A stretch of 11,416 nt of DNA from contig NZ_JAHONA010000043.1 of assembly GCF_019131995.1 (NCBI RefSeq), positions 1 to 11,416 on the forward strand, given 5' to 3'. The notes under the pieces are model-generated. The model searched no databases and had not been told where the DNA came from. It saw only the letters and a list, made by a program, of their open reading frames with translations. This document shows positions 7,259 through 11,416 of this stretch, piece after piece. This DNA is from Collinsella aerofaciens. GTDB lineage: Bacteria; Actinomycetota; Coriobacteriia; Coriobacteriales; Coriobacteriaceae. Both the position numbers and the translations under genes were made by a program. The first letter of the stretch is position 1; the number at the start of each line of letters is the position of its first letter.

Positions 7259-7729
7259 GTGAAATACACCGTCGTTTGCGTCGGTAAGCTCAAGGAGCGC
7301 TTTTGGAAGGATGCCTGCGCCGAGTACACCAAGCGCCTGGGCGCCTATGCCAAAGTGGATATCCGCGAGGTGGCCGATATCGACCCGGCTAAGGCGGGCG
7401 GCGTGGATGCCGCGCGCGACAAGGAGGGGGCAGCGATACTTGCAGCCCTGCCACCTCGAGCACATGTGATCTTGCTGGCCATTGAGGGCAAAGAGCGCTC
7501 GAGTGAGGAACTCTCGGCGCGGCTCGACGATCTTATGCTGCGTGGTAACAGCGACATCGCCTTTGTGATTGGCGGATCGGACGGCGTGAGCGATGATGTA
7601 CGCGCACGAGCCGACGAGATGCTCAGCTTTGGACGTATTACCTTGCCGCATAACTTGGCGCGCGTGGTGCTGCTGGAGCAAATCTATCGCGCCTGCAAGA
7701 TCAGCCGTGGCGAGCCGTATCACAAATAG
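7259..7729 (+). CDS. rlmH: 23S rRNA (pseudouridine-1915-N3)-methyltransferase
   Basis: RlmH is a small SPOUT-class methyltransferase that N3-methylates pseudouridine 1915 in helix 69 of 23S rRNA, acting on the 70S ribosome. The 156-residue protein has the family's usual length. It starts MKYTVVCVGKLKERFWKDAC, has the SAM-loop motif IGGSDGV (GGSDG at 105-109), and ends with the hallmark LEQIYRACKISRGEPYHK. The start is GTG at 7259, with AAGGAG (7244-7249) 9 nt upstream that runs into the TAG stop of the SPFH gene. This arrangement indicates one transcript and coupled translation. No clear terminator follows, so read-through to proC is possible. Confidence 0.97.
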   Translation: MKYTVVCVGKLKERFWKDACAEYTKRLGAYAKVDIREVADIDPAKAGGVDAARDKEGAAILAALPPRAHVILLAIEGKERSSEELSARLDDLMLRGNSDIAFVIGGSDGVSDDVRARADEMLSFGRITLPHNLARVVLLEQIYRACKISRGEPYHK

Positions 7730-7802
7730 GTCGGCAATACGAAACAATGCCGTGGGACAATAGCTTTCGTTTTGAAGAACGTGTCTGAGAGGACTATGAG
7801 AT

Positions 7803-8573
7803 ATGAAGATTGGATTTGTCGGTTTTGGCAATATGGCGAGCGCTATGGCCGATGGCTGGATCGCCGCCGGTGTGGCTGCGAGCGATATGTGCGCCTGCGC
7901 GGGCCACTACGACGCCTTGGTTGAGCGTTGTGAGGCGCGTGGGATGGTTGCCTGTCGTGACGCGGCGGAGGTTGTCGCCGCATCCGATATCGTGGTTGCT
8001 GCGGTCAAGCCGTACATGATCGAGAAGGTCTTCGCTCCGCTTAAGGACACTCTTGCCGACAAGGTTGTCCTTTCGGTTGCCTGGACTTGGGATAGCGCCA
8101 AGTGGGAAAAGGTCCTGCCGGGTGTCGCGCATATCTCGACAGTGCCCAACACGCCGGTTTCGGTGGGCGAGGGCGTCATCGCCTGCGAGAGGTCCTCTAC
8201 GCTCGGCGACGAGCAACGTGCTGTTGTGCTCGACCTGCTCGGTAAGCTTGGCACTGTCGTCGAGCTCGACACGAGCCTGCTGTTTGTGGGCGGCACCGTG
8301 GGCGGTTGCGCCCCGGCATTTGTCGCCATGGCGATTGAGGCCCTGGGCGACGCGGCCGTCAAGCACGGCATTCCGCGCGCCGATGCCTATCGCATTGTGA
8401 GCCAGATGGTGTTGGGTACGGCAAAGCTGCAGCTTGCAACAGGGCAGCATCCTGCGGCGATGAAGGATGCCGTATGCTCACCCGGCGGCGCCACCATCAA
8501 GGGCGTCGTCGCGCTCGAGGACGCCGGCATGCGCAGCGCCCTGGTCAAGGCCATCGACGCCACCCTCCAGTGA
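7803..8573 (+). CDS. proC: Pyrroline-5-carboxylate reductase
   Basis: ProC reduces 1-pyrroline-5-carboxylate to L-proline with NAD(P)H, the last step of proline synthesis. The 256-residue protein starts with the Rossmann motif MKIGFVGFGNMASAM (nucleotide-binding GFGNMA at 7-12), has VKPYMIEKV and PNTPVSVGEG in the middle, and carries the P5CR signature DAVCSPGGATIKGV at 222-235. The segment usually written SGSGPAY reads GGCAPAF here, a mild variant. It is slightly shorter than many homologues (about 265-280). GAGAGGA (7787-7793) lies 9 nt before the ATG. A possible -10 GACAAT at 7756-7761 lacks a good -35, so proC may have a weak promoter or be read from rlmH. The TGA stop is directly followed by the terminator stem. 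Confidence 0.95.
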   Translation: MKIGFVGFGNMASAMADGWIAAGVAASDMCACAGHYDALVERCEARGMVACRDAAEVVAASDIVVAAVKPYMIEKVFAPLKDTLADKVVLSVAWTWDSAKWEKVLPGVAHISTVPNTPVSVGEGVIACERSSTLGDEQRAVVLDLLGKLGTVVELDTSLLFVGGTVGGCAPAFVAMAIEALGDAAVKHGIPRADAYRIVSQMVLGTAKLQLATGQHPAAMKDAVCSPGGATIKGVVALEDAGMRSALVKAIDATLQ

Positions 8574-8614
8574 AACCTGCCATTTAGGGACAGGTTTATT
8601 TTGGCAGGTTTTTT
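8574..8614 (+). terminator. Intrinsic terminator after proC
   Basis: AACCTGCCA (8574-8582) pairs perfectly with TGGCAGGTT (8602-8610) over a 19-nt loop, followed by six T (8609-8614). It begins immediately after the proC stop codon. The same bases form the left arm of the larger inverted repeat at 8574-8733. Confidence 0.75.
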
Positions 8615-8636
8615 CCTGCGGTTTTTTCGCATGTGC

Positions 8637-8680
8637 GAAAAGCGCCCCGCAACTGGCTCAATTCCAGTTGCGGGGCGCTT
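8637..8680 (-). terminator. Strong hairpin terminator for the minus-strand gene
   Basis: The 17-bp perfect stem spans 8640-8656 and 8664-8680 with loop CTCAATT; its core is GCGCCCCGCAACTGG. On the minus strand the stem is followed by TTTT (8641-8638), as an intrinsic terminator needs. On the plus strand no T-run follows. It lies about 50 nt past the stop of the 57-codon gene. Confidence 0.8.
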
Positions 8681-8731
8681 GCGTTTGCTCAGATAAAACC
8701 GACCAAAATAAACCGGTCCCTTTTTGGCAGG

Positions 8732-8905
8732 TTAGTCCCAGAAGCCGTCTTGATCGTCCTCGGATTTGGGTCCGCGGTCGACGTAGAGCTTATGGGTGCG
8801 CTTCTCCATTACAAAGGCAAGAATCGCAAACAGTAGGATGCCGCCGGCGAAAAGGATGGCAAAACCGGTGCGGGTGCCAAACAAAAAGGAAAAAACTGCG
8901 TCCAT
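8732..8905 (-). CDS. Small single-pass membrane protein, 57 aa, unknown function
   Basis: I do not recognise this protein. It begins MDAVFSFLFGTRTGFAILFA, has one hydrophobic helix at about residues 14-33 (GFAILFAGGILLFAILAFVM), then a basic stretch EKRTHKLYVDR and an acidic tail ending EDDQDGFWD. It is therefore a likely inner-membrane protein with one transmembrane segment; the positive residues after the helix favour a cytoplasmic C-terminus. AAGAAGG (minus strand of 8912-8918) lies 6 nt before the ATG, and a strong hairpin terminator lies downstream at 8637-8680. It is convergent with proC and divergent from serS. The combination of ribosome binding site, amphipathic layout and terminator makes it more likely real than a chance ORF. 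Confidence 0.75.
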   Translation of the reverse strand: MDAVFSFLFGTRTGFAILFAGGILLFAILAFVMEKRTHKLYVDRGPKSEDDQDGFWD

Positions 8906-8929
8906 TGGGTGCCTTCTTGCGTAGTTGAG

Positions 8930-8959
8930 TTGGGTCGTAAACGCTCATAAGTATATACT
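8930..8959 (+). promoter_or_regulatory. Putative serS promoter
   Basis: TTGGGT (8930-8935), an 18-bp spacer and TATACT (8954-8959). The -10 lies inside the palindrome AAGTATATACTT (8949-8960). It is 58 nt before the chosen serS start. Confidence 0.55.
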
Positions 8960-8976
8960 TGCCCATACATGTACAA
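8950..8976 (-). promoter_or_regulatory. Putative promoter of the small membrane protein gene
   Basis: Read on the minus strand, TTGTAC (8976-8971), a 15-bp spacer and TATACT (8955-8950). The spacer is shorter than ideal. The -10 overlaps the serS -10 on the opposite strand by two bases, so the two promoters probably compete. Confidence 0.45.
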
Positions 8977-9016
8977 GGTTGCAACCTAAATGGAATGTAT
9001 ATTGCCGGAGGATCTA

Positions 9017-10300
9017 ATGCTTGATATCAAGTTTGTTCGCGAGAACCCCGATGCCATCGATACCGCCATGGCTAACCGCCAGACGTCTTGGGACCGCGAG
9101 AAGTTCTTTGAGCTCGACGACGAGCGCCGTGCCGTCATCACCGAGGTCGAGGAGCTCCAGGCAACGCGTAATGCCGAGTCCAAGAAGATCGGCGCCCTGA
9201 TGAAGGAGGGCAAGAAGGACGAGGCCGAGGCCGCCAAGGAGGCCGTGCGCGCCGTCAACGAGAAGATTGACGGTCTGGCCGAGCGCCGCACCGCTCTTGA
9301 GCAGGAGCAGTACGACTTCATGGCTCACCTGCCCAACATCCCTTGCGAGGCCACGCCGTACGGCAAGGACGAGGACGAGAACATCGAGCGCCGTCGTTGG
9401 GGCACCCCGCGCGAGTTCGACTTCGACTTTAAGCCGCACTGGGATCTGGGCACCGACCTCGACATCCTCGACTTCGAGCGCGGCAACAAGCTCTCCGGCA
9501 GCCGCTTCACCGTTCTCGGTGGCGCCGGCGCCCGTCTGGAGCGCGCCCTCATCAACTTCTTCCTCGACACGCACACCAGCCGTGGCTTTAAGGAGTGGTG
9601 GCCGCCCATCGTCGTCAAGCGTCAGACCATGTTTGGCACGGGCCAGCTGCCCAAGTTCGAGGACGATGCCTATCACGTCTCGGGTGATAACTTCCTGATC
9701 CCCACCGCCGAGGTCGTGCTTACCAACCTGCACGCCGGCGAGGTTCTCGATGCTGATACCCTGCCGCGTCGCTACACCGCCTTCACCCCCTGCTTCCGCG
9801 AGGAGGCCGGCTCCGCTGGTCGCGACACCCGCGGCATCATTCGCCAGCACGAGTTCGACAAGGTCGAGATGGTCAAGTTTGCCAAGCCGGAGGAGTCCGA
9901 CGAGGAGCTCGAGAGCATGACCGCCGAGGCCGAGTACCTGCTGCAGCAGCTGGGCCTTCCGTATCGCGTGATTAGCCTGTGCACCGGCGACTTGGGCTTC
10001 TCTGCCCGTCAGACCTACGACGTCGAGGTCTGGCTGCCGAGCTACAACGCCTACAAGGAGATCAGCTCCTGCTCCAACTGCGGTGACTTCCAGGCTCGCC
10101 GCGCCAATATCAAGTATCGCGACCCCGAGAACTTCAAGGGTTCGCGCTACCTGCATACCCTCAACGGCTCCGGTCTGCCGGCTGGCCGCACGATGGCCGC
10201 CATTCTGGAGAACTACCAGAACGCCGACGGCACCATCACGATCCCCGAGGTTCTGCGTCCCTACATGGGCGGCCTCGAGAAGATCGAGCCGGTCGCGTAG
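9017..10300 (+). CDS. serS: Seryl-tRNA synthetase
   Basis: This class II synthetase charges tRNA-Ser (and tRNA-Sec where present) with serine, in the cytoplasm. The 427-residue protein begins [18 protein letters not shown]. It has the N-terminal long antiparallel coiled-coil arm at about residues 27-100, rich in Glu, Lys and Ala, that grips the long variable arm of the tRNA. The catalytic core has the serine-site TAE at 230-232, motif 2 [14 protein letters not shown] from residue 260 and motif 3 [15 protein letters not shown] from residue 384, with the ATP-binding Arg391. The start at 9017 is chosen because GGAGGA (9007-9012) lies 4 nt upstream; the in-frame ATG at 8990 would add nine residues and precede that site. 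No T-box-like leader is visible. A terminator follows at 10323-10353. Confidence 0.97.
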   Translation: MLDIKFVRENPDAIDTAMANRQTSWDREKFFELDDERRAVITEVEELQATRNAESKKIGALMKEGKKDEAEAAKEAVRAVNEKIDGLAERRTALEQEQYDFMAHLPNIPCEATPYGKDEDENIERRRWGTPREFDFDFKPHWDLGTDLDILDFERGNKLSGSRFTVLGGAGARLERALINFFLDTHTSRGFKEWWPPIVVKRQTMFGTGQLPKFEDDAYHVSGDNFLIPTAEVVLTNLHAGEVLDADTLPRRYTAFTPCFREEAGSAGRDTRGIIRQHEFDKVEMVKFAKPEESDEELESMTAEAEYLLQQLGLPYRVISLCTGDLGFSARQTYDVEVWLPSYNAYKEISSCSNCGDFQARRANIKYRDPENFKGSRYLHTLNGSGLPAGRTMAAILENYQNADGTITIPEVLRPYMGGLEKIEPVA

Positions 10301-10322
10301 GCAAGCTACATAAGCGATTTGA

Positions 10323-10353
10323 TGGGGCGCTCCTGTCTGGGGCGCCCTATTTT
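10323..10353 (+). terminator. Intrinsic terminator after serS
   Basis: An 11-bp stem (10323-10333 with 10339-10349, two G-U pairs; core GGGCGC/GCGCCC) with a TGTCT loop is followed by TTTT at 10350-10353. It lies 22 nt past the serS stop. Confidence 0.8.
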
Positions 10354-10401
10354 GTGCGCAGGCCCATACCATGTCGTGCGGACAGCTCAATAGAAAATAC
10401 A

Positions 10402-10415
10402 CGAACAAACGTTCT
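10402..10415. promoter_or_regulatory. LexA/SOS-box-like operator
   Basis: CGAACAAACGTTCT matches the Gram-positive LexA (Cheo) box CGAACRNRYGTTYC at 13 of 14 positions, and the actinobacterial GAAC-N4-GTTC core perfectly. It lies 60 nt before the start codon of the 125-aa gene and overlaps or abuts the -35 region for the -10 candidate TATGCT at 10436-10441. Repression by LexA and induction by DNA damage follow if the site is real. No lexA is in the window. Confidence 0.6.
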
Positions 10416-10435
10416 GTATACAGCTATCTACCTGC

Positions 10436-10441
10436 TATGCT
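10436..10441 (+). promoter_or_regulatory. Possible -10 box for the 125-aa gene
   Basis: TATGCT matches the -10 consensus at four of six bases and lies 34 nt before the start codon. The expected -35 (about 10412-10418) falls at the right end of the LexA-like box and is not consensus. TATACA at 10417-10422 is an alternative -10. Confidence 0.4.
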
Positions 10442-10474
10442 TTTGCTAGATAAGAGCGAGAGAAAGGGGATGCA

Positions 10475-10852
10475 ATGGAGTTGTTCGATGAACGGGTAGT
10501 TATGTTCGAGAGCGATGAAGGCGGTGAGTACCTGCTGGTAACGTGTGAGCCGTCTGGCATGGGTGGCTTGGTGGTTCGGCAGACGAGCGAGGGACCATTG
10601 ACGCAATGGTGCTATGAGGAGTCGCCACATGTGATCGAGACGTTTGTGGCGCACGAGGGGCTTGTTGCCCTTGAGCATTTCTATGGGGTCCGGACATCTA
10701 ACCAGGTGGCTCGAATGTTGAGCATCTCGTTTGCCGACTACGATTGTGCCCAGCGGGTGCGGTCGCTCTTGGGGGAGCTTGGCGCCGGGTTCGATGTGAT
10801 TGAAAAGCCAATCGATCGTACGGGAAGCGTTGGTGCCCGCGGCGCAGCGTGA
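10475..10852 (+). CDS. Hypothetical protein, 125 aa, possibly SOS-controlled
   Basis: I do not recognise this protein. It is acidic and soluble, with no signal peptide, membrane segment or known motif. It opens MELFDERVVMFESDEGGEYL, has alternating hydrophobic stretches suggestive of beta strands in the first half (EYLLVTCEPSG, GGLVVRQTSEG), then likely helices (ETFVAHEGLVALEHFYGV, QRVRSLLGELGAGF), and a Gly/Ala/Arg-rich tail (GSVGARGAA). AAAGGGGA (10463-10470) lies 4 nt before the ATG. The gene stands alone between the serS terminator and tRNA-Arg and is preceded by a LexA-like box. Its codon use is less biased than that of metG or serS, which fits low or conditional expression. If the operator is real, a role in the DNA-damage response, such as a cell-division inhibitor or repair accessory, would be plausible, but the sequence does not show one. 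Confidence 0.75.
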   Translation: MELFDERVVMFESDEGGEYLLVTCEPSGMGGLVVRQTSEGPLTQWCYEESPHVIETFVAHEGLVALEHFYGVRTSNQVARMLSISFADYDCAQRVRSLLGELGAGFDVIEKPIDRTGSVGARGAA

Positions 10853-10890
10853 CAAATATCTGCCTGGAGAAAAAAAGTTAGAGATTGTGC

Positions 10891-10919
10891 TTGACTCTAA
10901 TGAACTAAAGTGGTTTTAT
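10891..10919 (+). promoter_or_regulatory. Promoter of tRNA-Arg copy 1
   Basis: TTGACT (10891-10896) with a 17-bp spacer and TTTTAT (10914-10919). The -35 is strong and the -10 moderate. Transcription would start a few bases before the tRNA. Confidence 0.6.
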
Positions 10920-10931
10920 ATGTCTTGCGCT

Positions 10932-11008
10932 GCGGCGTTACCTCAGCTGGATAGAGGGTCTGACTACGAATCAGAACGTCATAGGTTCGAATCCTATACG
11001 CCGCACCA
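10932..11008 (+). tRNA. tRNA-Arg (anticodon ACG), copy 1
   Basis: The 77-nt gene folds as a class I tRNA. The acceptor stem pairs GCGGCGT (10932-10938) with ACGCCGC (10998-11004), followed by discriminator A and an encoded CCA (11006-11008). The anticodon stem is TCTGA/TCAGA with loop CTACGAA, giving ACG at 10966-10968; A34 is normally deaminated to inosine so that it reads CGU, CGC and CGA. The T-arm is ATAGG-TTCGAAT-CCTAT. It has its own promoter and terminator. A second identical copy begins at 11363, and its own 3' end is partly duplicated at 11180-11199. Confidence 0.97.
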
Positions 11009-11090
11009 ATTGAAATTGAAAGCCTCCGGCAACGGGGGCTTTTCTTTTAGGTAAACACCGCATGGATTCGAACCTCGGTCGAGGCGCGGG
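10989..11090 (+). repeat. Direct repeat, copy 1 (tRNA 3' end plus terminator plus flank)
   Basis: This 102-bp unit contains the last 20 nt of tRNA-Arg (T-arm 3' side, acceptor and CCA), the terminator hairpin, and a flank with ATTCGAACC and the small dyad CCTCG-GT-CGAGG. It matches 11180-11280 at about nine in ten positions. The differences are clustered between the terminator and ATTCGAACC. Confidence 0.8.
11019..11048 (+). terminator. Intrinsic terminator after tRNA-Arg copy 1
   Basis: AAAGCCTCCG (11019-11028), loop GCAA, CGGGGGCTTT (11033-11042; one G-U pair) with TTTTCTTTT following through 11048. The same hairpin is duplicated at 11210-11238. Confidence 0.88.
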
Positions 11091-11179
11091 CGTCAAGAAA
11101 ACGCGGAGCGTTTTTAGCCCGCGGGCGAGGACGCCGGCAGGCGGCCGAAGCCGGTGTGGATCCGCGAAGCGGATGCGCG
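11091..11179. other. GC-rich structured spacer between the direct repeats
   Basis: It contains several short perfect dyads: AAAACGC-GGA-GCGTTTT (11098-11114, followed by one further T), the palindrome GCCCGCGGGC (11117-11126) and ATCCGC-GAA-GCGGAT (11160-11174). No credible ORF or ribosome binding site is visible. It has no counterpart between copy 2 and the second tRNA-Arg, where 11281-11321 is A/T-rich instead. Confidence 0.5.
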
Positions 11180-11280
11180 GAATCCTATACGCCGCACCAA
11201 TTGAACTTGAAGCCTCCGGCAACGGGGGCTTTTCTTTTACGCCGGCACCGCACGGATTCGAACCTCGGTCGAGGCGCGAG
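11180..11280 (+). repeat. Direct repeat, copy 2, with tRNA-Arg 3' fragment
   Basis: 11180-11199 is identical to the last 20 nt of tRNA-Arg including CCA but has no tRNA body before it: the preceding bases GCGCG do not match. The terminator hairpin (11210-11232 plus T-run) and the CCTCG-GT-CGAGG flank follow as in copy 1. The segment is not a functional tRNA; it is a duplicated 3' end, such as a tandem-duplication remnant or an attachment-site scar leaves. Confidence 0.8.
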
Positions 11281-11321
11281 CATCTTAATCATCACTTCGT
11301 AAAATTTTTCCAAATTGTCGC

Positions 11322-11350
11322 TTGACCCATCGAGGGGTCACGTGCATAAT
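11322..11350 (+). promoter_or_regulatory. Promoter of tRNA-Arg copy 2
   Basis: TTGACC (11322-11327), 17-bp spacer, CATAAT (11345-11350): each hexamer matches consensus at five of six bases. The tRNA begins 12 nt after the -10. Between them the sequence is unlike that before copy 1, so the two tRNAs have independent promoters. The dyad TGACCC-ATCGAG-GGGTCA (11323-11340) overlaps the -35. Confidence 0.8.
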
Positions 11351-11362
11351 AATCCGTGCGTT

Positions 11363-11416
11363 GCGGCGTTACCTCAGCTGGATAGAGGGTCTGACTACGA
11401 ATCAGAACGTCATAGG
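11363..11416 (+). tRNA. tRNA-Arg (anticodon ACG), copy 2, cut by the window edge
   Basis: The first 54 nt are present and identical to the first 54 nt of copy 1 (10932-10985), including the anticodon ACG at 11397-11399. The T-loop and the 3' half of the acceptor lie beyond the window. It has its own strong promoter at 11322-11350. Confidence 0.93.

Larger units (their letters stand above)
8574..8733. repeat. Inverted-repeat element between proC and the small minus-strand gene
   Basis: The left arm (8574-8604) and the right arm (8703-8733) are reverse complements at 27 of 31 positions. The shared part includes AACCTGCCA, AGGGAC and GGTTTATTTTGG. Between them lie a near-palindrome TTTTCGC-ATGT-GCGAAAA (8624-8641) and the 17-bp hairpin at 8640-8680. 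The right arm runs into the stop codon of the convergent 57-codon gene. The unit could be a mobile palindromic element that has become the terminator region of both genes, or simply a bidirectional terminator block. Confidence 0.65.

Noticed and set aside
6353..7831. 492-codon open frame on the minus strand opposite the SPFH gene and rlmH
   Set aside because: It is antisense to two well-supported genes and has the repetitive Leu/Arg/His/Asp composition typical of GC-rich shadow frames.
9014..10408. 464-codon open frame on the minus strand opposite serS
   Set aside because: It is a shadow of serS, with Leu/Val/Ala/Gly-rich composition and no recognisable motif.
10800..11054. 84-codon ORF covering tRNA-Arg
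   Set aside because: It runs through the tRNA and its terminator, starts inside the 125-aa gene and shows no protein-like features.
10989..11280. CRISPR-like array
   Set aside because: There are only two copies of about 100 bp and they consist of tRNA 3' end and terminator sequence, not short regular repeats with unique spacers.
11062..11325. 87-codon ORF across the direct repeats
   Set aside because: It has no ribosome binding site and spans duplicated tRNA and terminator sequence, so it is not credible as a gene.

Overview
The window looks like a piece of chromosome from a high-GC Gram-positive gut actinobacterium of the class Coriobacteriia, most likely Collinsella or a close relative. 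This is an inference from GC-rich codon use (GCC, CTG, GAG, CGC), strong GGAGG-type ribosome binding sites, the particular protein sequences, and A/T-rich inverted repeats in the intergenic regions. Nothing here looks like a prophage, integron or defence island. Most of the window is translation housekeeping.

Layout, left to right. 1-302 is a non-coding leader with an operator-like dyad and a possible -10. 303-1364 encodes a GH5-like glycosidase whose usual acid/base Glu is missing, followed after 6 nt by rsmI (16S rRNA 2'-O-methyltransferase). metG (Met-tRNA synthetase) has its own promoter and ends at a clear terminator. rsmA (16S rRNA dimethyladenosine transferase) overlaps tatD. A tRNA-Leu(CAG) follows, with promoter and terminator. 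A 219-bp intergenic element with 29-bp inverted terminal arms lies at 6018-6236. An SPFH/HIR-like membrane protein gene is tightly joined to rlmH (23S rRNA methyltransferase), then proC (proline biosynthesis). A second long inverted repeat with a 17-bp hairpin separates proC from a 57-codon minus-strand membrane-protein gene that is divergent from serS. serS ends at a terminator. Next is a 125-aa protein of unknown function preceded by a LexA/SOS-box-like site, then tRNA-Arg(ACG), a duplicated tRNA 3' end plus terminator, and the start of a second tRNA-Arg(ACG) cut by the window edge.

Functionally, rsmI, rsmA, rlmH, metG, serS and the tRNAs all serve ribosome maturation or tRNA charging. The less ordinary content is the degenerate GH5-like protein, the possible SOS-controlled small gene, the divergent small membrane protein with an overlapping palindromic -10 region, the two inverted-repeat intergenic elements, and the tRNA-Arg 3'-end duplication, which resembles an integration or recombination scar. 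I see no convincing multi-gene novel system. The best candidates for something undescribed are the SOS-box gene and the intergenic inverted-repeat elements.
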